Source of the DNA: an uncultured bacterium
Lineage (GTDB): Bacteria; Patescibacteriota; Gracilibacteria; Absconditabacterales; Absconditicoccaceae
NCBI GenBank assembly: GCA_947168725.1
Contig: CAMVNA010000006.1
Location: 1 to 64,000, forward strand
DNA length: 64,000 nt
Direction of reading: 5' to 3'
The position numbers were made by a program, and so were the translations under genes. The notes under the pieces are model-generated. The model was not told where the DNA came from, made no database searches, and saw only the letters and a program-made list of their open reading frames with translations. Shown piece after piece: positions 56,173 through 64,000 of this stretch (position 1 is the first letter of the stretch; every line of letters starts with the position of its first letter).

Positions 56173-56561
56173 AGAAATGATTGAAAAGATGTAAAAGATG
56201 TTCAGAATTCTTCTTTGAAATATGTATTCCATTCAGATTTTTCGTGTTCTTGGATATATTTTATTAATTCTGGCAATTTGTTTTTGTCTAGATTGACGAA
56301 TATTTTGTAGAATTGTCAGTTGATGGGAATTGATAAAAAATTGCCGTCTCTAATATAATTCATAATAGTTCTTCTAAGTTGATTCCTTATTGTGGCATTT
56401 TTGCTTAATTTTACGCCGATATGGCAGGAAATCTGATTAAATTGTTTATTCGGGTACTGTTTTATCCATCGAAATCCAAAAAATCATTTTGTACAATTTT
56501 GTCTTTTTTTGGTTAAATAACGTACATCTTTAGTTCTTAAACGAAATTTGTGTTTAATCAA
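56157..56561 (-). CDS. rnpA: Ribonuclease P protein component
   Basis: 134 residues from a TTG start. The N-terminus reads IKHKFRLRTKDVRYL and the RNR signature is GVKLSKNATIRNQLRRTIMN (about 67-86), which binds the RNase P RNA. It assists removal of 5' leaders from tRNA precursors. No ATG occurs between the upstream in-frame TAA and this motif, so TTG at 56561 is the only likely start. rpmH, often its neighbour, is not seen. It overlaps the AI-2E permease gene. Confidence 0.85.
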
Positions 56562-56643
56562 AATACAACAAAAACATATAAATCAAGTTCATTACCTTTA
56601 AAGATTAGTAAAATTTAGTTTCTTTGCAAGATTTTTTCTTTTC

Positions 56644-56670
56644 AAAAAAGTCTATTCATCATGAATAGAC
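56644..56670 (-). terminator. Intrinsic terminator of the lipoprotein gene
   Basis: GTCTATTCAT and ATGAATAGAC pair and TTTTTTG follows on the minus strand. Confidence 0.85.
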
Positions 56671-56688
56671 CTCTATATTATAAATGCC

Positions 56689-57975
56689 TTATTCTTCGGT
56701 ATTTTCTATTTCTTCTGTAGTTTCTGGTTCAGTTGTTTCATTTTCTTCTAAATCTTCGGTGTTATCTACGTCTAAGCTATCATTATAAAGAGCTTCATAG
56801 TCTTCATTTCCAACATTTCCTCACATTATTCCTCATAGATATGATGATAGTACTTCAGTTAAATCTTGAGCATTATCTGGAGTAGTGGTCGTAAATTCAG
56901 GAATAGAATCATACTTCCAAGATCCTTTGAAAGGAATTACGGTATCGGGTTGTCATTCAGATAAAGATTTTATAGTTAAAGTCGCATTAAACTTTAAGCT
57001 AATCTTAGATGTGGATAATTTTGGAGATATGCTTCATTCTATATATATTGTATTTGCTATATTAGCAGAAATTTTATACTTAAAAAACTTTTTCTTAGCA
57101 GAAATTTTTATCAACGATTCTGTGTCGTTATACATGTTTATTTCATAATCTTTTCATGCGTATCAATTTGCATTCATAACTGTTTCGCTATCTTGTATTT
57201 GCATATTTTCAATAACAGTTGTTACTTTATCTTTTCAAGTGATGATTAAATATCATTCAAAATTCTGAATATTTATTTCAGGTATTTCTCATGTAAGCTC
57301 ATCACTTAATTCATTATTCATAGTATTGTAGTATTCTTTTACTAGTTCATTTAATTTTTCGTTATCTAGTGATATTTTTCGAGCATTGTATCCATTGAAC
57401 TGTGAAAATTTTCAGCTGTAAACTATTGCTCATTCATTTACTATAATATCTTTTGCTTTACTATTCAAATCTTTAGAATCCTTTAGAATAGAAAAAGTAT
57501 TAGGCATGTCGCTCAATCCAGACATTGGGATAGAGAACCATTGATTTTTAAATCCATCGACCATCATTCCTACCACCGCTAAATTATCGCTTCATGTCAA
57601 GTCGAGAGATGCAAGATTTAAATACAAAGCATCATTAACTAATTTTATATCTAGAGCTCAGTTTAATTTTACAGATTCGCCAGAAGAGCTAATATTTGCA
57701 CTAAATTTAGTAGAAGATTCAGAATTTTTATTATTAAGATTCTGCTTGCTATTAGAAGAAATCTCAGCATTTATTTTAGTTTTGTTTGCGTCGTAATTCC
57801 CAGAGATGTTAAAATTTTGTGCAAAAATGTCATTTTCTGATAAGATATTTTGTAACTCAGAATAATTTGCAGCATCTAATGCATCTTCAAATGACATGTT
57901 GAAATTTTTGGATCCACAGGCAGACACACAAACAGCGGTAGTAAGTAATCCTAATAAGAAAAGAGATTTTTTCAT
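56689..57975 (-). CDS. Lipoprotein of unknown function
   Basis: 428 residues. A lipoprotein signal peptide (KKSLFLLGLLTTAVCVSACGS) ends in the lipobox VSAC with Cys 20. The mature part is rich in Ser, Asn, Asp and Glu, with long beta-like strands (GEIPEINIQNFEGYLIITGK), and ends in a very acidic Thr/Glu tail (about 390-428). Likely anchored on the outer face of the membrane. I do not recognise the domain; the layout resembles several secreted LppX/LolA-like or DUF proteins but no diagnostic motif was seen. It has its own perfect terminator. Confidence 0.75.
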
Positions 57976-58084
57976 TTTGTATATAAAATAGTAAAAAATA
58001 AAAATCTTTTATCGAAAAGAAGTGTATGATAAATTGTGTAAAAATCAAGAAAAACTATTTTTAACAATTTTGAAAAACTTGAAT

Positions 58085-58540
58085 TTATTCAATTTTAACC
58101 TCAACTTCTTCTTGGTTGTCTTGAGTAGCATCTTCAAATGACATTTCATCAATTTGAGAAAGATTAATCCTTTTTCATTCCATTTCTAATTGGTCCAACT
58201 TTTTGGAAACAGATTCATCAAGGAAAATTCGTGTATTCATATCACAAACCTCATCTAATTCCAAAACTTCTGGAGATTGAATTATTGCAAAAGATGTTCA
58301 TTCATACGTTAATAAATAATTTAATTTACCTCAATTTCACACAAAAACTTTTATGAATGCTCAGTTAATGTCATATTCTCATGGAAAATCAATTGATAAT
58401 AGATTCCCTCTATCATAAGCCATTTCTTCTCAAATGATAGGCATGAGATTAATAATTCAGATTTCTATTTCTGTAGGGCTGAACAAAAACTTATTTTCTA
58501 TTAAAATTCAATTTTCAGTTTTTTTGATATCAAGAGCCAT
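58085..58540 (-). CDS. Small protein resembling a truncated metallo-beta-lactamase fold
   Basis: 151 residues. The part SIDFPGEYDINGAFIKVF (about 50) resembles the GPGEYEV-type strand found in small MBL-fold hydrolases of related bacteria. Zinc-binding HxHxDH is absent, so if related it is not a normal hydrolase. The tail (about 120-151) is acidic. A promoter TTGCAA with a 17-base spacer and TATTAT lies upstream on the minus strand. Family assignment is weak. Confidence 0.55.
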
Positions 58541-58698
58541 AATAAATTAATATCAACTAAAATAATTAACACTGATTATAATATAATATATCAAAAAAAA
58601 ATTGCAAGAGATTTAATTTTAACTTACTTGCATTTTAGTATAGGATTAATACAATTAAATATTGCATTTAAAAACTTTTATCATTCATTCACAAATAA
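58541..58698. promoter_or_regulatory. Divergent promoter region
   Basis: For the minus gene: TTGCAA, a 17-base spacer and TATTAT. For nptA: TTGCAT (about 58630), a 16-base spacer and TACAAT. No ORF. Confidence 0.5.
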
Positions 58699-60390
58699 AT
58701 GCGGGAGTGAATATTACAGTTTTTATGAGGAGTTGGGTTTTTTCTTTTTGGGATAAATTATATGGAACAAGCTGTTTCAGGCTTTTCCAATTGATGATTT
58801 AAAAATTTTATGAAAAAATTTACCTCATCAGTTCCAAAATCTTTTTGAAGTTGAATTTTGATTACTACGATTTTGCAAAGTTCTAATGTTATGTCTATTT
58901 TGGTGTTAGCTTTTGTTTGAACAGGAATATTGTCTTTGACTTCAGCGTTGGCTGTAATCCTTTGAGTGAATATATGAACAATGATTCCTACTTCAATTTT
59001 ATGAATGGTCTGACTGAGCTTAGACGTATCTATGATAGCGTTTCCTTTGATACTAATCTGAGCGGTATTTATAAATTTCTTTTCTCGTTGGAGTAAAGTC
59101 GAATCAATTGGGAAATTCTTACTTAGTTTAGGTCTGATTTTTCTTGCATTCTCTTTTATGAAAAATGGATTAAATTTTCTTACAGATGTAGATATTTCAA
59201 TATTTTCGTGAATGAGTCCATGGTTATTCTTTCTTTTTGGATTAATGTTAACTATTTTGGTTCAGTCGGGAAGTATTACGTTTATTGTCGTATTAGCAAC
59301 TGTGTGATCATGAATACTATCTCCCACATTAGCATTGCCAATTATATTTGGAGGATATTTAGGGTCTACAATAACGATAATAGTGTGATCGATGTGAAAA
59401 AATTCATTAGCAATAAAAAAGCAAGTAGCGATACGGCATGTGTGATTCAACTTGGTTACTGCAATTGCATGAATGTTGTTGCTTCCATTAATCATAAAAT
59501 TTTATACATGAGTATTGGAGCCTAATGTATCAATTATTGTATGATTTGCTATTTTGTGGGTATGATGGCGCAGTATATTTGCATTAATATTTTTGCCTTT
59601 AGTAAAACCAGCTTCAAAATTATTACAAAAGAAAATAAAAAATAAAAAACAAGGTGTAGAATTAGCAATACACAAAATATTTAATGTGGACGATTTGACC
59701 CCTGTGGTGGCTCAAATGGCAGTAAAACAAGATATGTTAGTGTTGTTTTGGAATGCTATTAAATACAATTTAAATGTTCGAAATTTTTCTCCAGTTACGA
59801 TAAATCCATGAGATTCTGTAGAAGAACATTTAGCTAATACATTATCATTTCAATGAAATTTTGATAAAAATGATTTATCAAAAGTTTATCGTGATGTGAA
59901 GTACATTCAGAATGAATTATTGGAATTTTTGGTATCATTGCCTGTCTCAGAAAAAAGTACAGAAAATGCTGAATTATATCAAAGTGTCATCGATACGCTT
60001 GATTCATGTAAAACGATAAAAGATGTTCAAAGTCATATTGAAGAATGGCAGTGGAGTGGAAGCGTTAATTTACAGGAGGACTATGAATCTACTCGTGAAA
60101 TGGTTATAGTATTTTACAGTACCGTTTTGCATTTGTATCAGCGTTTTGATAGTAAAAAAGCTTTAGCAGATGCGCAACAAGCGTTGGAAACATTACAAAA
60201 AGAAAATGATGAATATTTAGCACAGCTTCGTCCACATAAAAATGATGATATTCCCTTGACATCGCTTATTCAGGTTAGACGTTATTTTGTACAATCATGT
60301 AAGGATTTGTTACATGCAATGGAACTATATAAAGCTGGTCCTGATGAGATAAAGTATTTTAAAGAAAATATGGCGAATTTTATGAGGTAA
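58699..60390 (+). CDS. Na+/phosphate cotransporter family protein (NptA-like)
   Basis: 563 residues. The start at 58699 gives MREGILQFLGGVGFFLFGIN, the family's usual first helix; the later ATG at 58762 would lose it. Two inverted repeats carry the signature TTILQSSNVMSILVLAFVG (about 57) and LTILVQSGSITFIVVLATVG (about 182). The soluble C-terminal half (about 320-563) has PhoU-like helices. Moves phosphate with Na+; in bacteria it often exports or balances phosphate. An ABC-F gene follows after eight bases. Confidence 0.88.
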
Positions 60391-60398
60391 AAATAGAG

Positions 60399-62300
60399 AT
60401 GACACTAGAAGAAGCAATCGATCAATCAATTACTCAGATACTCGAATTAAATCCAGATTTAACTTATGCAGAAGTCTATGAATTATGTTCAGATTATCTT
60501 TTGAAATTTAATAAACCAACTAAAGAAGAAACCAAAATTAAAAGTCTGAAAAAATATTTAAGTAAATTTTTTGAATTAGATTTGTTCGCGAATGATGAAC
60601 CTAAACTGGAAGATATTCAGCCTAGTCTATCTCCTTTACAGTCTATTCCAAAACAATATTTTCAGGAAAGATCATGGGCTAAAAAGGATTATATAATCAA
60701 AATTCATCACTTAGATAAACAAATTTGAAAAACTATTCTTTTTGATGATGCAAATTTGCAGTTGCGTTTTGGAGATGAAGTAGCTATGATATGAAAAAAT
60801 GGGAGTGGTAAATCTACACTTTTGAAAATGTTGATTTGAAAAGAAGAATCAGGATTTTGAATGATTGAAATAGCTGATTGAGTCAAAATATGATATCTTT
60901 CTCAGGATTTATTCTGGGCAAATGATGAGCATACTGTAGAAGAGGAAATGAAAACATGTTTTCCTGATATTAAATTGGCTATGGAAAGATTAGACGAAAT
61001 TGGAAAATTATTACTTGATAGTGATTCTGACCATCATGCATTAATTGAGGAGCAGAATAAATTACAAGATTTTTTAAGAAAAGAGAATGGATATCAAAAA
61101 CGATGAATGCAGATTGAAATCTTGAAATATTTCTGATTTTCTAAAGCTATGCTTAATTTCAAGATTAAGCAACTTTCATGAGGAGAACAAACTAAACTCC
61201 AAATTGCGAAATTTTTGATTCAAGAAGTGGATTTATTATTACTAGATGAACCAACAAATCACCTAGATATTGAATGAATTTTCTTTTTACAACGTTTCTG
61301 TGAATTGTGGTGAAAAACTTTGATATGTATATCACACGATAAAAAGTTTTTGAATTCATGTTTTAATCGTGTAGTAGAAATTAGCCAGAGAAAATTACAT
61401 CTTTACGAGTGAAATTATTCAGATTATTTGCGTCAGAAGGAAAAGAATTTGGAAATTCAGCATAAAAACTATGTAGCACAGCAAAAATATTTACAGCAAC
61501 AAGAGAAATTTATTACAAAGTTTCGTTATAAATCCAGTAAAGCTGCACAGGTTCAGAGTAGAATAAAAATGCTAGATAAATTAGAAAGAGTAGAAGCTCC
61601 GGAAACAGAATCAGATCCCAAAAAAATCAATTTTAAACTTTCTCAGAGATTGCCAAATCTGATTATGCAGATTGAATGATTGACCGTATGATATCCATGA
61701 AAAGAATTGGTTACTTTGCCAAACAAAATCGAAATTACCAAAGAGATGCATATCTGAATAATCTGAAAAAACTGAATCTGAAAAACGACTTTGATAAAGA
61801 CAATTCTTGGTCAGATTTCTCCACTTCATTGATCTGTAAAAGTTCATCCAGATTTGCGTATTGGCTCGTATTCACAGGTTTTTGATGATTTGCATCCAAA
61901 TGATACTGTAATAGAAGCAGTAATGTGAGTAGGGATTTCTTATCAAGATGCGAGAGCTTTTTTGTGAACATTAAAAATCGATGTAGAAAAGATGGATCAT
62001 AAAGTTTCATCGCTTTCGTGATGAGAAATGGCAAAAGTTGCGGTAACCAAAATGCTATTGCAAAAACCTCATATTATCATAATGGATGAACCAACAAACC
62101 ATTTAGATTTGGGTTCAAAAGAGACTATCAAAATGATGTTACAGTGATTTAATGGTGTGACGTTGATTGTTTCACATGATAGAGATTTCTTAGAATGAAC
62201 TTCAAATATGCTATGGTGAATATGGGATAATCGTTTGACAGTTTTTCATGATTTACAGAGAGGTTTTCAGGAGTTAGAAAGTAGCTGTTGGAAATGATAA
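60399..62300 (+). CDS. ABC-F family ATPase
   Basis: 633 residues, two ABC domains without membrane segments. Walker A motifs are MIGKNGSGKSTLLK (about 129) and IIGKNGIGKTTLIK, signatures LSGGEQTKLQIAKF and LSGGEMAKVAVTKM, Walker B with LLLLDEPTNHLDIEG and IIIMDEPTNHLDLGS. An N-terminal extension of about 100 residues precedes the first domain. ABC-F proteins act on ribosomes to resolve stalls or protect from antibiotics. Many Walker glycines are TGA. Next to nptA, likely one transcript. Confidence 0.93.
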
Positions 62301-62332
62301 TGATACTTTTGTATTATGGAGTTAATAAAAAA

Positions 62333-62353
62333 GACAGTATGATGCATACTGTC
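62333..62353 (-). terminator. Intrinsic terminator of the 153-residue orphan gene
   Basis: Perfect GACAGTATG/CATACTGTC stem with T6 on the minus strand. Confidence 0.85.
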
Positions 62354-62376
62354 TAAGTGGTGTGTGGTGTTAAAAC

Positions 62377-62838
62377 TTAGAATTTTTTGAGCCAAGTGTT
62401 AATTTCGTTGCTTATCCTTGCACCTGAGATGGCTAATATTGGCAGGAATGGTAAAGCTTCTAACCAACCATTTGCCGTGAGTATGATGATTGGAATCATG
62501 AACTCTGAGGCAAGGATAAACCATCCAAGGATATCAGTTGTAAATTGATAAGACCGTGATCGATACCATTTTTTATACCGATGATTTCGGCAGTATTTGT
62601 TTGGCTCCGAAAGTTCTGCCCATATAAACAGAACCATTAGTCCGTAACATGCAATACATAGCATCCACCATGATGGGTGGAGAATGCCAAGTGTTGTGAT
62701 AATCATGGAGATGACACCACATGGAACAACAACTGGAAGGTTGTTCCTCCCATTAAACTTTTTAGTGCGTGCATAGAGTATGCACGTTGCTATTGTGAGG
62801 AATCCCACAATTAGCATGCAGATTTCAAAATAGCTCAT
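62377..62838 (-). CDS. Four-span membrane protein, TGA-free
   Basis: 153 residues, not recognised. Hydrophobic segments at about 4-22, 33-53, 56-76 and 104-140 with a central basic loop (KYCRNHRYKKWYRSRSYQF). Cys and Trp are frequent, unusual for this AT-rich genome. All eight Gly are GGN; no in-frame TGA. Promoter TTGACT (62915-62910), 18 bases, TATTAT (62891-62886), and an A-rich leader with ACAAAACTAAAAAAACAT precede the ATG. It carries its own terminator, as the other orphan cassettes do. Confidence 0.65.
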   Translation of the reverse strand: MSYFEICMLIVGFLTIATCILYARTKKFNGRNNLPVVVPCGVISMIITTLGILHPSWWMLCIACYGLMVLFIWAELSEPNKYCRNHRYKKWYRSRSYQFTTDILGWFILASEFMIPIIILTANGWLEALPFLPILAISGARISNEINTWLKKF

Positions 62839-62920
62839 AAATTATATGTTTTTTTAGTTTTGTGTTTTTTATTTTTGATATAATCATAATATATATTTTT
62901 TATACAAAAAGTCAACCTTT

Positions 62921-63012
62921 TGTCATCCTGAACGAATGCCTGCCCAGCTTAGCTGGGTGAAAAGGATCTTAGGTATAACGCATAAGATTCTTCGTCGTCA
63001 TTATATTCCTCC
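62921..63012. repeat. REP/MITE-like inverted-repeat element
   Basis: Outer arms TGTCATCCTGAACGA and CTCAGAATGATA are imperfect inverted repeats. Inside are a CCCAGCT/AGCTGGG palindrome (62943-62957) and AAGGATCTTA paired with TAAGATTCTT. No ORF. From memory this resembles a short extragenic palindromic repeat found in several bacterial genomes. The rest of 62839-63078 holds the promoter of the minus gene only. Confidence 0.5.
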
Positions 63013-63078
63013 TCAGAATGATAGTTGAGATATGCAATAAAATGTCAATCTATTTTGTCATAATAATTTTGTAAATTT

Positions 63079-63960
63079 TTAGTCAGATTTTTTTTGGTCT
63101 TCAATAAAGCACAATATTTTTTCTTTTATTTGCTTGGTTTTAGATCTTTTTTCAACGAACCATATTCATATGTTAGCTTTTCAGTCTGAGTCGTATTTGT
63201 AGTCAATTTTATATTTTATTCATATATAACTTTTGAAATAAGAAACGGTAGAGGCAGATTTTACGTGGAAAATTTTGTCTAAGAAATCTTTTAGATTATT
63301 TGAAAATTCTCAAAAAGAATCTTTAAAAACTTTGGGATCATAGATGATTGTTACAGAATCTTTTGTATGACCGTTTAGAGATAGGTCCACTTTTGTAACG
63401 GGATTCTCTCGCATTTTATAATTTGGTATTCTAAAAAATTCTCACGTGTTTTCTCACGAGTCATTTTTTCAGGATAATCAGACATGAAGCACCTTGATGT
63501 ATAATATTTCTCCTTGTATATTTTCTCCATTTACTTTAACTTTTATGGTGTCTCATATTCTATAATTTTTGATTAATAAAAAGTAAGAAAATAGAGAAAT
63601 TGAAAAACTCTGAAAAGTAATCAAAATTGATCATACTCAAACAGCCCAGACAGTTCAGACTATTGTATTCTTGGTTAATAAGTATATGAAAATTAGGATA
63701 ATTCAGATAAAAGTTCAGAAAATATCGACATATTGTATTTTTTGGTAATATTTTACGTAATAATCTTTATTTTCTGTATTTCATCATCGTTCGTATGGAT
63801 CTATGTATCTTTTTTTGTAGCGAGATTTTAGTACATGGCAAACGGATGATAATATTAGCAAAAGTAAAATAATCACAAAAATGAATGGCTGTTCGTAAAC
63901 AAATGTATTTACGCTATTCCAGACATATTCAAATGAGTTTAAAATTTGTTTTCGTCGCAT
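63079..63960 (-). CDS. MscS-like mechanosensitive channel protein
   Basis: 293 residues. Three membrane segments (about 22-42, 77-95 and 103-128) are followed by the MscS pore and beta domain: GVGSILITFQSFSISLFSYF, then NYRIGDTIKVKVNGENIQGE (about 132-152), then a soluble C-terminal part. Such channels open on membrane tension to release solutes. The pore helix lacks the classic Gly/Ala pattern of MscS, so it is a divergent member. The ATG at 63960 lies near the window edge with a plausible AT-rich promoter after it. Confidence 0.75.
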
Positions 63961-64000
63961 TTTTGTATTTATAATATGATAAATATTATTTAGGCAAAGT

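Noticed and set aside
58762-58764. ATG as the start of the NptA-like gene
   Set aside because: The conserved first helix lies upstream in the same frame and begins at ATG 58699.
23920-62838. Assembly contamination as the source of the TGA-free genes
   Set aside because: They are scattered singly between native genes and share AT-rich promoters and leaders, which argues against chimeric contigs, though read data are needed to exclude it.
1-64000. Many apparent frameshifted or truncated genes in the standard code
   Set aside because: They are explained by TGA coding for glycine; only the TfoX-like gene remains broken.

Overview
The window is AT-rich bacterial DNA that only makes sense when TGA is read as glycine (translation table 25). 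In the standard code almost every gene breaks into fragments. With TGA as Gly, about 50 continuous genes appear, many of them recognisable housekeeping genes with TGA at conserved glycines; for example all three glycines of the SufC P-loop are TGA. Table 25 is known from Absconditabacteria (SR1) and Gracilibacteria (BD1-5/GN02). The reduced gene set, SLH-type and Cys-rich surface proteins, TrbL/VirB6-like membrane proteins and an archaeal-type AMP phosphorylase fit such an episymbiotic or predatory lineage. I cannot choose between the two phyla from this window. No rRNA, tRNA or CRISPR was seen.

Layout. 1-1603: end of a Cys-rich SLH surface protein. 1604-2602: a gene-free block with five tandem small-RNA-like units, each ending in a strong intrinsic terminator. 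2603-7682: nusA, rpsO, rpsA and an M3 oligoendopeptidase. 7822-9876: a repeat protein with an internal DNA duplication. 9950-12085 (minus): pnp. 12374-20367: two paralogous TrbL/VirB6-like membrane proteins, dnaJ, ruvC and a large secreted protein with a dockerin-like loop. 20519-30070: pflB, a phospholipase D-like protein, gltX, a second SLH protein, pheS, lemA and htpX. 30076-36313: sortase, HIT protein, a short SufB/D-like protein, sufC and alr. 36357-46754: pyk, AMP phosphorylase, a HemW-like radical SAM protein, a 725-residue orphan, a Na+/Ca2+ exchanger and RNase J. 46820-56561: methyltransferase, a broken TfoX-like gene, sua5, gtrA, tyrS, gpmI, murF, an AI-2E-type permease and rnpA. 56689-63960: lipoprotein, a beta-lactamase-fold remnant, nptA-like, ABC-F and an MscS-like channel.

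The genes combine RNA processing and translation (nusA, rpsO, rpsA, pnp, rnj, rnpA, gltX, pheS, tyrS, ABC-F, sua5), lower glycolysis and fermentation (gpmI, pyk, pflB), nucleotide salvage (AMP phosphorylase), peptidoglycan precursors (alr, murF), a minimal Suf set (sufC plus one SufB/D-like protein), and an envelope programme (SLH proteins, sortase, lipoprotein, exchangers, channels).

Two patterns are not explained by ordinary annotation. One is the small-RNA array at 1762-2490. The other is a set of small orphan genes (23920-24129, 47445-47810, 51187-51615, 62377-62838, and more loosely 3762-3924) that contain no TGA codon and are visibly less AT-rich. They have near-consensus promoters and their own terminators, and four of them share an A-rich leader motif. 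The one at 3762-3924 even appears to end at a TGA followed by a terminator, as in a standard-code genome.
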